Shown here piece after piece: positions 1-8,988 of a DNA stretch of 17,322 nucleotides. A program made the translations under genes and the position numbers. Origin of the DNA: JBDHUX01 sp039809405 (lineage in GTDB: Bacteria; Patescibacteriota; Gracilibacteria; Absconditabacterales; Absconditicoccaceae); assembly GCA_039809405.1 (NCBI GenBank), contig JBDHUX010000010.1, forward strand, positions 1 through 17,322, written 5' to 3'. Each line of letters starts with the position of its first letter. Position 1 is the first letter of the stretch. The notes beneath the pieces are model-generated. The model did not search any database, was not told where the DNA came from, and was given only the letters and a program-made list of their open reading frames with translations.

Positions 1-1083
1 ACTTTTTATCGAAGAAAGTTCCGAGTCTGACGTACCTGTAGGAACTACATCATCCATCATAAAACTATAGTCATATTTTTTGCCACTCTCTCAAGCAAAA
101 CTAAAATGTGTGATGGTATAATTAATAAGTCCAAGTGTAGCTATAAGAGTAAATATAGCAGTAAGGTAATTCATCTCTACTCAGATAGTGTCTGGAGCTA
201 TCCAAAACCAATTTCATATTCACTTAATAAGAGAGAAAAAAAATGTTACAAAAGATAAGTAAAGCGGCATATATGACACTCAAAATTCAGAATTCCAAGG
301 AAGTCCATGGAACGATGAAAAGAAATTCGGTATAGCCATATAAGCATGATTTGCATCCCAAGCTGTAGGATAAGGTATAAAAGCCATAAAAAATCCATAG
401 TTTATATACATGATTGTAAATAATAGTAATATACAACCTACTATCTCATGTAATCACCATTTGGCTGTAGTAAGATAATTTAAATTAGAAATTAATTTAG
501 ATCATATAATTTGTAATGAGTTTTTATTTCTCCAAACTATATACACCATGAAAGCAAATATCACCACAACCAATAAAGGATGGTATATATTTAGCAAGAT
601 AAGTATATAATTTACAATTAAAAACCCAGCAAATCATAGGCCAAACGATAGTAATATATCTGTAGTTGTCGTTATATTAAGTTTAAGAAATTTTATATAT
701 AGCCACTTTCATACGATCTGACAGAATCATATAGTGATAATTCATAAGAAAAAAACTATAATCATATTTATGGGCCACATAATCATACCAGTACCAAGTA
801 TATGATCTCTTATAGAAGTGTATAAAATTCAGTATATTATAACTCAAATAAGTATAGATGATATCCATCATAATAGAGTTTTTTTTTTAAATCGTATAAT
901 ATATCAAATTGGTATAAATGCACATATAGCATTTGCAAGTATTATATACAAATTTGAAGTATCAGCTCGCATAGTTTGATAATAAGTATGATTGAGCATA
1001 TACTCTTTAATTATCAAGATACTAGCAATGATAGTGATTATAATAGATGTAATAATAAATCACCTTTTTAGTTTTGAGTACAT
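1..1083 (-). CDS. Polytopic membrane protein, C-terminus beyond left edge (possible GT-C type enzyme)
   Basis: Start ATG is at 1083; 361 codons run uninterrupted to the window edge when TGA is read as Gly. The visible protein is largely hydrophobic: a first membrane helix at about residues 8-26 (GFIITSIIITIIASILII), then about seven or eight further hydrophobic segments. A loop near residues 242-270 carries PYPTAWDANHAYMAIP and an aromatic-rich HGLPWNSEF. The last visible residues turn polar and Ser/Asp-rich. An acidic/aromatic extracytoplasmic loop between helices is what GT-C lipid-linked sugar transferases show, but I do not recognise the family firmly and the end is missing. A run of ten A residues lies in the coding strand at about 883-892 (Lys codons). 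No Shine-Dalgarno sequence precedes the start. It is divergent from the sigma factor gene across 126 bp. Membrane protein: confident; enzymatic role: a guess. Confidence 0.75.
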
Positions 1084-1209
1084 TGTTTTATTTTTAAGGA
1101 TATAAGTAAATAAAAATCAGCTTATATAAATATTAATTATATTTAAGCTAAATTAGACAAAATATACAAAAATCTATTTAAATTCCAATTTGATTATTTA
1201 TAGTAAGGT

Positions 1210-1779
1210 ATGTTTGGATTTGACAAACAGTTTTTATATAAACTTATAGAGAAAGACGCAGTTGCATTTGAAGAGTTTTATAATGTATCTGTAGATATTT
1301 TTTTTCGTTATATAAAAGTAAATTATATATTTGAAGATAGTCAGATACACGATATATTATCCGATTTTTACATAAAATATTGGAACAACTTAGGAAAACT
1401 TAATATCAAAAATAATCCATCAAGCTACACTTGGACTGTATTAAAAAATACTATCATAGATCATATAAAAGACAATAAGATAGTAAGTTTTACAGACTTA
1501 TCTACAGAAAGTCTGGATTTTGAAGGCAGTATAATCGATAATTGATACGATATAACAGAAATTGTAGACATAGAGTTTCAATCAGAACAAATTAAACAAG
1601 CTATAGAAAAAATAGACGATAATTATAAAGATGTATTGTTTATGAAATATATATTACATTATGAAAATAACCAAATATCAGAAGATTTAGATATATCAGA
1701 AGATAATGTGAGACAGAGATTACATAGATGATTGTTGAAATTAAAAAAAATACTAGAACATCTATGAGATGAGCAATAG
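1210..1779 (+). CDS. ECF-type RNA polymerase sigma factor (sigma-70 family)
   Basis: 189 residues, ending in TAG. The start is fixed by an in-frame TAA directly upstream (1204-1206); an AAGG two bases before the ATG is the only Shine-Dalgarno-like motif in front of a gene here. Residues 1-100 fit sigma region 2 (MFGFDKQFLYKLIEKD at the start; later DFYIKYWNNLGKL and SYTWTVLKNTIIDHIKD, the core-binding and -10 recognition part). Residues about 128-182 fit region 4, with the helix-turn-helix ISEDLDISEDNVRQRLHRG and then LLKLKKIL. The size and two-domain layout with a short linker are those of ECF sigma factors. Four TGA codons are read as Gly, one in HRG of the helix-turn-helix. No anti-sigma gene lies beside it: the upstream neighbour is divergent, the downstream one convergent. 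Its target promoters are unknown. Confidence 0.85.
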
Positions 1780-1806
1780 TATTATAATTAATTTGTTAAA
1801 AATAAT

Positions 1807-2067
1807 TTAAATTCTCAACCTTAATATCAAGATCGTTAAACAAGCCAATAGTTGTAAATTAATAACTATTATAAAAACGGTGTCTTTGAGTATGAAAATT
1901 CAATATAAAGATGTTACCAAGGTTGTAATCGCCCAAGCGATATAAGTCAAAATATTTGCACTTTTTTTCTTTTGTCGTAAATCTCTCATGGTTGGTATGA
2001 ATCATAAAAATGTAACAATTCAACATATACCATATAAAGATGTTAATATAATTAACAATTTATCCAT
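1807..2067 (-). CDS. Small three-helix membrane protein, SemiSWEET/PQ-loop-like
   Basis: 86 residues, TAA stop. Three hydrophobic helices are visible: about 4-25, 38-60 and 66-83. Helix 1 ends in GFIPTMRDL, followed by a basic loop RQKKKSANILTY, then the helix ending in TSLYG, KD, and a third helix beginning FIIVINLQ. This order (helix with Pro, KxKS loop, W...YG, D, N) is the pattern of bacterial SemiSWEET sugar transporters of the MtN3/PQ-loop family, which are about 85-100 residues and work as dimers. The classic PQ pair is PT here. In families of this kind the protein moves sugars across the membrane; the substrate cannot be told from sequence. It lies 26 bp downstream of the secreted CARDB-like protein on the same strand, so the two are probably co-transcribed, and it ends 27 bp from the convergent sigma gene. 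Two TGA codons fall on Gly positions in helix 1. Confidence 0.65.
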
Positions 2068-2093
2068 AATTTAAAATTTGTTAATGATAATAA

Positions 2094-2969
2094 CTACTGT
2101 AATACAAAAGGTATACTAACAGTATTATTCTCATAGTTTGATTCTGGAGAGATACTATCAGGATTTACTTTGCAGTTCAATATTTTATATCCTGGTGATG
2201 AAGTGAGGTTTGATATGGTTACACTAGGTATCTCAAATATAATTTCTCAATTTTTATATATATTTTGATAATTATTATAGCTCCAATAAGCGTAATAGTT
2301 TCAGTCTATACCTTTACAACCAAATTTGAGCATAGTATCAGAAGATGGTACATAAGTATCTCATATATTTTTTATTTTCACTTTTATAGTAGCAAATTTC
2401 TGTCAAATATTTGGAGATATGGTAAATGAAGCAAAGTCAACTACAAAATCAACATTAGAAAAACTAGATGTATTAGATGGTTTTGTAGTAATATCTGTAT
2501 TGGACGGAATAGATGTATTTATCTCTATAATTTCTCAAACAACTCTGAGATTTTTTACCCCTCTAAGGAAATAAACCCATATATCTAACATTATAGGATC
2601 AGAAATAGTTTTTATCTTATTTGTAATTATAACTAATATACTATTTTTTGCCTCTGCAGTAACTTTACCATCTACTTTATTTAACACATCTGTAATCTTT
2701 TTTCTAATTACAACAGAATCAATGCTTTGTGCATATATTTTTCAAATTCCAAAAAAATCTAATCGATCATCGGATATTTTATAACTAGATATTATATTTT
2801 CTACTTGATCATAAATATCTTGATTTTGATCATAATCACTATAATTTATAGAATCATAAATATTATTTATATAAGTATAGTCTGATTTTGCAAAAGCAAA
2901 ACCTTGTATACCAAATACATTGTATGATAAATATACAATAGATAATAATAAGTAAGTTATTTTTTTCAT
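2094..2969 (-). CDS. Secreted protein with C-terminal CARDB-like beta-sandwich
   Basis: 291 residues, TAG stop. An N-terminal Sec signal peptide is clear: MKK, a hydrophobic core (ITYLLLSIVYLSYNVFG) and a likely cleavage after AFA near residue 27. Residues 28-170 are polar, Tyr/Asp-rich at first, then alpha/beta mixed, with no family I recognise. Residues about 185-290 look like a CARDB-type fold: VDFVVDFASFTISP, then ATIKVKIKNIGDTYVPS, and near the end ILNCKVNPDSISPESNYENN followed by TVSIPFVLQ, with two cysteines that could pair. CARDB-like domains are adhesion or substrate-display beta-sandwiches in surface proteins. No sorting signal or second membrane helix is visible, so it is either released or held by partners. 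A perfect TTGACA/TATAAT promoter lies just upstream with a very short leader. It is followed after 26 bp by the SemiSWEET-like gene. Confidence 0.72.
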
Positions 2970-2997
2970 CAGACTATTAGTAGATCTAATAATACCA

Positions 2998-3025
2998 ATT
3001 ATAGTCAGAAAGTTTTTTTTGTCAA
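2998..3025 (-). promoter_or_regulatory. Consensus promoter for the secreted protein gene
   Basis: On the minus strand, TTGACA (3025-3020) and TATAAT (3003-2998) are separated by 16 bp. Both hexamers are perfect matches to the housekeeping sigma-70 consensus. Transcription would start near 2991, leaving a leader of only about 20 nt before the ATG at 2969, with no Shine-Dalgarno motif. Confidence 0.72.
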
Positions 3026-3202
3026 ATATTATATTATAAACCTATCATATCACCGCAGAGTTAAATTATCACTAATATACAAAAGCTAAACAGTTAGTTA
3101 TAATAGAAGAGATAAATATCATAATATTATAAATACATACAATTTACTATACAATTTATATACAGAAAAAAATATTGATTGTATTATTAAAAGTAAATCA
3201 GC

Positions 3203-4597
3203 TTATCTTTTCATCATCTTTATAAATATATCGTTTGGGATACTTACTCTACCTATCTCTTTCATTTTCTTCTTGCCTTCTTTTTGCTTTTCAAGTAGTT
3301 TTCTTTTACGAGAAACATCTCATCCATAACACTTTGCAAGGACATCTTTTTTTATAGCTGGTATAGTTTCTCTTGCTATAACTTTGGCACCAAATGCAGC
3401 TTGTATAGGTATAATAAACATATGTCTAGGAATTAATTCTTTTAGTTTAGTAATTATATTATTACCTATATTGTATCAATTTGGTTGATAAACCACCATA
3501 CTAAATGCTTCTACTAATTCACCATTTATGAGTATATCGAGTTTGGTCAACTCTCACTCATCGTATCATTTAAATTCGTAGTTCATAGTTGCATATCACT
3601 TTGTGATAGATTTTAATTCATCATAAAAATCAACAATAATCTCAGCAAGTGGTATATAATACTTCCGTATTACTCTATCATCTGCAAGATACTCTACAGA
3701 TTTCAAAATTCAACGAGAGTTATTACATAATACACTTATATTTCCATAATACTCTGATGGACCAACTACTTCTACTTCTGATATTGGTTCTAATATTTTC
3801 TCCATAAAACCATTTACAGGCATATCTGCTCAAGATCTAACTATTACCCAAGGTTTAAGTATATTGGAATATTTTAGGATAATCTGTTCATCTTCACATC
3901 AATCATACTCTTCAGATTTGATATTTTCAAATTTGAGTACATGTTTATAAAGTCATGACTTAACCATATCGTCAATATTTGTCCCAGTTTTTATCTTTTC
4001 ATGTTGGAGATTTTTCATTTTTACTAAATAAATCACATTTGGTATAGTAAAAAGTGTCTCTATATCGTACTCACGAGAAAGCCTTTCTTTCACAATATCC
4101 ATATGTAGCATACCCAAGAAACCACAACGAAATCAAAATCAAAGTGCTTTATTATTCTCATAATCAAACTCTATAGCACTATCATTTATAGATAATTTCT
4201 CAAAACTATCTTTCAATTTCTCATATTGATTATTTTGCATAGGATAAACTCATGCAAATACATAAGGTTTTACTTTACGAAATCATGGTATAATATATTG
4301 TTTTAACTCATTATAATTATTAAAACTTACACCAGATATGATAGTATCTCATACTGATATGTCTCTTACTGACTTCTGACCTGTAACAATATAACCTATC
4401 TCTCAAGTGTTCAAACTTTTGTTTGGATGATAATTTGGATCAAAATATCAAGTCTCCGTAATGATAATTTTTTTTTCTGAGTTTATTAGATTTACTTGTT
4501 GATTTGGTTGAAAATTTCATTGTAACACTTTTACAAAAGCCACAACTCACTTGTATTGATCATAGACACAGTCAAATATAAGCCCTTTGGATATCAT
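3203..4597 (-). CDS. lepA: LepA/EF4 homologue lacking the N-terminal GTPase domain
   Basis: 464 residues, TAA stop. The match to elongation factor 4 (LepA) covers domain II to the end. It begins KGLIFDCVYDQYKGVVAFVK (domain II), then LGFGFRCGFLGMLHMDIVKE near residues 150-168 (domain III). After that come a long middle region with GPSEYYGNISVL near 280 and ATMNYEFKGYDEGEL, and the LepA-specific C-terminal domain, IPIQAAFGAKVIARETIPAI and [20 protein letters not shown] (about 390-445). Full LepA is about 600 residues; the missing part is the roughly 180-residue G domain with the P-loop, switch regions and NKxD. An in-frame TAA lies seven codons before the ATG, and no GTPase motif was seen in any frame of the 241 bp upstream. 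EF4 acts on the ribosome; without GTP binding this product could not work in the usual way. TGA codons fall on strictly conserved glycines, fixing the genetic code. It could be a domain-loss paralogue or a decaying copy. Confidence 0.88.
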
Positions 4598-4838
4598 TAT
4601 CAAATTATCTTTTATTTAATATTTTACCAATATATGATTTATATGAATATGATCTGATAGATATAGATTACTACTTGAAAATCAAATATTTAATATACTA
4701 AAAATATATAATACGATCTTTTTCACAAGTTTTCCACAATTTATTAACATTTACTTTATCATATATTTATTATATTATATTTAAAAAATTAATAATAATA
4801 AATAAAAAGATGTTATAAAAATGTTGAAAATTTATTAT
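4598..4838. other. Non-coding gap between rdgB and lepA
   Basis: 241 bp, extremely AT-rich, with stops in all frames I checked. It holds no trace of the GTPase half of LepA. One near-match to a DnaA box (TTTTCCACA, 4730-4738) stands alone. No clear promoter with two good boxes was found, so lepA may be read through from rdgB or use a weak start. Confidence 0.6.
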
Positions 4839-5375
4839 TTACTTTCATAAAAATATTTTTAATTTATTTATAACTATACTTCTCATACTTATAGTATTTT
4901 TTTCTTTTTTTGTCAGTTCTGCAAATGTTTTATCATATCAATTTGGTTGAAATATACTATCTCGTCAAAAATTACTTTTTATATTAGGTTTTACTATATT
5001 ACCTCTTATACCTCACTCAAAATAATATATTTCATTTATACTTTTTGCATATCATATCATCGTCTTAGCTTCAGCTTGTGTATTTCAAAGTTTATTTACA
5101 ATATTATATATTCATACATCTCACAATTTATCTATAAACCATTTTATGAAAGGTCATGGTAGTCAATTCAAACAATCAAAATAAAGAGAAGTATCTTCTA
5201 TTATAAATTCTCACTTTTTATATTTAAATGCTTCAATTACTTTTGCTTGTATAATTTTTTTTGGATCTAGTTCTTGTATCTCCTCTAGATTTATATCAAG
5301 ATGTTTTATTGTTGGTAAAATTTTATTTACTTCTTCAAACTTATTTTTATTTCAAGTTATAAAATATAATTCCAT
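4839..5375 (-). CDS. rdgB: Ham1/RdgB-family purine NTP pyrophosphatase, with altered base-pocket residues
   Basis: 178 residues, TAA stop; family members are about 185-200. The family hydrolyses ITP, dITP and XTP to the monophosphate, keeping damaged purines out of nucleic acid; it is a cytosolic dimer. Visible signatures: ITGNKNKFEEV at residues 6-16 (the TxNxxK nucleotide-binding motif), EIQELDP at 32-38, EDTSLYFDCLNGLPGPFIKW at 60-79 with the catalytic Asp61, FEGGIRGNIV at 119-128, NFGRDSIFQPNGYDKTFAEL at 135-154 and NTISMRS at 160-166. This is the archaeal/eukaryal ITPA-like subgroup pattern. Two oddities: the usual FGWD/FGYD is FGRD (Arg138), and the usual SHR that contacts the base is SMR (Met164). 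TGA encodes family-conserved Gly in NGLPGPF. It lies 40 bp downstream of the TraX-like gene and upstream of lepA on the same strand. Specificity may have shifted. Confidence 0.88.
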
Positions 5376-5415
5376 TTTTTTTATAAATAATTAAAATTAA
5401 ATATTTATTCTATAA

Positions 5416-6222
5416 TTATATAAATAATAAATAATATAAACATACAAATATATACAAAAATATCACATGTATTATATAGATATAAACAGCATTATTATTT
5501 ATCCAGATTATTGTATTTCATACTTTTTTTCAAACCAATGATTTTACCGTAAAATTATCTCTACATAATTTGTATATAAATCCTATAGAAACTATCCATC
5601 ATACAATTACTAACATCCATCAAATATCTCCAAATAAGAAATCGTTATTTACGACAAAAAATCAACATACCATCAATATGCTTGCTGATAATATACTTAA
5701 ATACTTTAGTATGTCTTTTAATCTATAATTAGTTGATATATTTGAATTATAACCTGATTTATTTGGTATCCATCTCGATAGCAACACAGCAAATATACTA
5801 CTAGCAAGTATACAAGTACCATACTCTATAATATCTCTAGTATAAGGTATAGCAAATATACTTACTACAAATATTATAACCAAAACTATATCAGACCATC
5901 TTCATATATATCTCATTATAAATTTTGTCATCACAATACCTATAAGTATGTTTAGTTGTCGACCATCTGTAAATCACATCATCGTTATAACCCATAAAAA
6001 TAGTTGTATTATGATAGTTGATATCCGTAATTGTCTTGATATCTTACTGCTTTGGTTAAATCCTATCAACATAAGAAAAAGTGGAAACGATCGTCTTCAT
6101 ATCTCTCTAAATATTATAATATCTGGAAATAAAAAATATCATAGATGATCTATTATCATAAACATGATAGCTGAAACTTTCAATATATCGTACAAATTTG
6201 GTCTAGTTGCTTTATTAAGCAT
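5416..6222 (-). CDS. TraX-like polytopic membrane protein (putative acyltransferase)
   Basis: 268 residues, TAA stop (followed by TTA, then TAG). The N-terminus carries the TraX pattern: LKVSAIMFMIIDHLGYFLFP near residues 14-33, then REIGRRSFPLFLMLIGFNQS near 39-58. In TraX proteins an IDHxGxxxFP segment is followed by RxIGRxxFPLF. About eight hydrophobic segments follow, and the end (NNAVYIYIIHVIFLYIFVCL) resembles the last helices of acyltransferase-3 type membrane enzymes. TraX acetylates F-pilin, but most chromosomal relatives are membrane acyltransferases of unknown substrate; here surface glycans or proteins are a reasonable guess. It starts 24 bp after the glycosyltransferase stop codon, so the two are likely in one transcript. 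TGA codons occur as Gly throughout, including the conserved HLG and IGR. Confidence 0.72.
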
Positions 6223-6246
6223 TTAATAGTATTTAATATTTATTTT

Positions 6247-7620
6247 TTACCAATTACAATACTTACTTATCAACTCCAATCCATGTTTTCTTAAATTGGT
6301 TGGATTATAAATATTATTGCCTATACTATCTTCAAATATCTCAAACTCTTTTATTAAACTATCTTGATCTATTTTTTTTACTAAATAACTTATATCTTCT
6401 TGGTCGTCTACTATTTCACGAGTTCATCACTTATCGAGCCCAAATATTGGTATACCACAGAGCAAACTTTCTATATTTACAAGTCAGAAACTTTCCAATG
6501 TAAGATTAATACATCATCTGGCTCATCTCATATATTTTATTTTCTCACTTACATCTCATATATATCCCAACCAATTTATATTTTCTCAAGATATTGATTT
6601 TAGGTACTCTTCATCTGGTCATGATCAGATTATATATAATTTCCTACCATTATGATCAAAAAGTTTCACTATATTTTCCAACTCTTTGCTAAATCTTACT
6701 ATCCTTCATATATATATATAATAATCTGAATTATTTCATTCATTACTATATATCTCACCACTATCCAAATTTAAATCTATATACTCTTGATTTGCTTTTG
6801 GATATCGTATAAAATTATCATCATATTTATTATCGTTTACGACTACTTTACCATAATATATCTTATCTATAAGAGATTTTGTATAAAAACTATTATATTT
6901 TATCTCATTAGTATAGATAGTTTTCAAATCTCGATTTGTTTGAAGTTTCTTAGCGAAGTTATAAAAAAATCAAATAAAATTATTTAACTTATCTCTATTT
7001 TTTTCAAAATGATTCCAAAGAAACATATATGGAGAGTGTAGATATAATATAGTATTAATATTATTATCTTGTCGATACCTTGTAGCCAGTATATTTTTTA
7101 CGACAGCAAAACTTGATATCACTACCCTATCTGGATTATATTTCTTTATGTCCAATCTTGCCCATCGTATCAAAATTGGATAGAAAAACATAAGATTGCG
7201 ATAATCAAAAATTTTAGATAAAAAAGGTATTTGTTTTTTTTCAAACCATTTAAATACACCAAAAATCCATCTTGGTAGAGTTGTTTTTACTTCTATATCA
7301 AAATCACTATATTTTAATTCTTCTTTATCTGATATAATACTATTTTCATCTTTTATAGCTTGCTTATTTTCATCATCAAGTAAGCTATCTATCGAATCAT
7401 GATTTATTGGTTTAATATCCGGTGTTTGATATCAATTATCTAAACTTATTTTTATGCTTTTTTTATCAGAAAATAGCGTATATATTATATAATCAGATCA
7501 TTTTATATCATCATTTTTATCTATGTCTTGTAGTATATAATGTTTTATTATATCTATAAAAACTTTCTCAGCTCATCATATATGATATATCCAGTCGTGT
7601 ACAAATATGCTTTTTTTCAT
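6247..7620 (-). CDS. Glycosyltransferase, GT4-like (GT-B fold)
   Basis: 457 residues, TAA stop. It opens with KKSIFVHDWIYHIGGAEKVF, the N-terminal strand and Gly-Gly loop typical of group 1 transferases. Residues 80-125 form a polar, Asp/Lys/Asn-rich insert not usual in the family. The N-domain continues with YNPDRVVISSFAVVKNILAT and LHSPYMFLWNHFEKN. The C-domain has YYIYIGRIVRFSKELENIVK, KLYIIGSGPDEEYLKSI, INWLGYIGD, and near residues 372-395 LESFGLVNIESLLCGIPIFG, which contains the EX7E motif of retaining GT4 enzymes that bind the nucleotide-sugar diphosphate. No signal or membrane helix; it acts on the cytosolic side of the membrane. Sugar and acceptor unknown. It sits 20 bp after the membrane-anchored protein and 24 bp before the TraX-like protein, suggesting a shared envelope-glycan role. 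TGA encodes Gly in HIGGAEK, IIGSGP and the DKGGTRE loop. Confidence 0.85.
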
Positions 7621-7640
7621 TATTTTGTATTTTAAATTTA

Positions 7641-8666
7641 TTATGATTTATTTATAGGTATAATATTTATAGGCTCGTATTTTACATCTTCTGCATTATC
7701 ACTATCATTTATCAAAATCTCACACTGTAGGTAAGATCATACACTTCCTCATGGTCATTTTAATATAGCGAAATTATTTCCATTTTGATATTTTATATCA
7801 AATGTATCAATACTTTGTAATTTATTTTCAGAGTCTTTACATAAAGTAAATAGGGATCACTCTATATTATCCCTTATATAATCTTTATTTAGAAGATATA
7901 TAAACTTAGTTACATAAAACATAGTCTTATCACTCGAGGCGTATATCAAATATCATCTTCAATTTTTGTCGTCCAAAAACCGAGATCCAACTCACATTTT
8001 ATAATATTTCATACCATTGGATGATATAAAGCTATCAAATTGTTTTTTTTCACCATCGTTTACTATTTTTTGACAATCTTTACTAGGATCTTTATCGCTA
8101 CACCACCACATTGTAATTTTTGCAGATGGTTTAAATATCCTTATATCTTTAATTATAACGTCTCCACTTACATAAGATACAAAATAATTTGGATCATCTA
8201 TATCTACATAAAGTCAAAATCATACATTATAAAACTTATCTTCCAATCAGCTTATATTTGTATTTTCAACTACTTGATATATCTTTACTACATCTATCAT
8301 AAATGTTCCATCTATATTTATTCACTCTATCTTACCATCTATAGTACTATTTCATTGATAATTCAAAAGATTTAAATTTTTACTTTTTATAGTCCATATT
8401 TTACCGCTATCTTTTTCTGTAAATTTTAATATCCCATTACCAAGTACTTCTCATATAATTCACTGTAGTTTTATATCTTGTCATATAGTATATGTTATAT
8501 CTCAGCTTACAATGTCTTTTGCTATAAAATAAGATGATTTCAGTACTCCATTCAACAAAAAAAATAAAAATAATAAACCTAGTGTAATATATGTGAGTAT
8601 TACAAATATATTTTTTTGTTTTTTTATACCATTATATCTTTTATAATATATTTTTCTAGACTTCAT
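7641..8666 (-). CDS. Membrane-anchored protein of unknown function
   Basis: 341 residues, TAA stop (double TAA). A basic N-terminus (MKSRKIYYKRYNGIKKQKN) is followed by one strong helix at about residues 20-42 (IFVILTYITLGLLFLFFLLN), then an all-outside polar region: a type II or uncleaved-signal topology. Residues about 50-125 have a strand pattern like an OB-fold: GDITYTIGQDIKLQGIIGEV, ILKFTEKDSGKIWTIKS, then STIDGKIEGINIDGTFMIDV. That is inference from pattern only. The second half contains four cysteines (WWCSD, KDCQK, FTLCK, YLQCE) that could form two disulfides. I do not recognise the family. It is the first gene of the five-gene minus-strand run, 20 bp before the glycosyltransferase, and starts from the divergent control region at 8667-8988. 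A role in envelope assembly beside the glycosyltransferase is a guess. Confidence 0.75.
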
Positions 8667-8832
8667 ATCTTTTTTTTAATAAGTTATTATCCAAGATAAA
8701 GATAAATATTTGGCGATATATAGATAAATTAATACATTAATTTTTATATATAATATATCAAGATAATAAGATGTTTTATACTTAATATATTTTCACACTG
8801 ATTAATATTTCACTAACAATAAAGTTCATCTG

Positions 8833-8863
8833 ATTATATATATATCTTTTTATCATATGTCAA
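8833..8863 (-). promoter_or_regulatory. Probable promoter for the envelope gene run
   Basis: On the minus strand TTGACA (8863-8858) is perfect; TATAAT (8838-8833) follows after 19 bp, slightly long. A shifted TATATA would give 17 bp. The start site would be near 8826, giving a leader of about 160 nt before the ATG at 8666. Inverted half-sites ATCTGAT/ATCAGAT lie on both sides and could be an operator. Confidence 0.45.
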
Positions 8864-8901
8864 TCTTATTATCAGATTATTTTTATATTTTTATGATATA
8901 T

Positions 8902-8930
8902 TTGACAAATATTTACCTTATAGATATAAT
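8902..8930 (+). promoter_or_regulatory. Consensus promoter for the giant gene
   Basis: TTGACA (8902-8907) and TATAAT (8925-8930) with exactly 17 bp between: a perfect sigma-70 promoter. Transcription would begin near 8937, leaving a leader of about 50 nt before the ATG at 8989. There is no Shine-Dalgarno motif in front of the ATG (the leader ends CTTACAACA). Confidence 0.78.
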
Positions 8931-8988
8931 TACACATCTTATAATGTTTTGTAGTAAAACCTATATTTAGTATATTATACTTACAACA

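Larger units (their letters stand above)
8667..8988. other. Divergent control region, no gene
   Basis: 322 bp, very AT-rich, stops in all frames. It separates the minus-strand five-gene run from the giant plus-strand gene. It contains a strong plus-strand promoter near the right end and a probable minus-strand promoter in the middle, with an imperfect inverted repeat ATCTGAT (8829-8835) / ATCAGAT (8871-8877) flanking the minus-strand promoter boxes. The remaining 150 bp next to 8666 would be a long leader for the minus transcript; I see no recognisable riboswitch in it. Confidence 0.6.

Noticed and set aside
4730..4738. DnaA-box-like TTTTCCACA in AT-rich DNA, possible origin
   Set aside because: One mismatch, alone, with no cluster of boxes and no dnaA or dnaN nearby.
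4598..4838. A frameshifted remnant of the LepA GTPase domain upstream of lepA
   Set aside because: Translation of the region gives stops and no P-loop, DTPGH or NKxD motif in the frames I read.
8040..8375. A 111-aa plus-strand ORF rich in Tyr and Ile
   Set aside because: Antisense shadow of the membrane-anchored protein gene; low-complexity composition and no start context.
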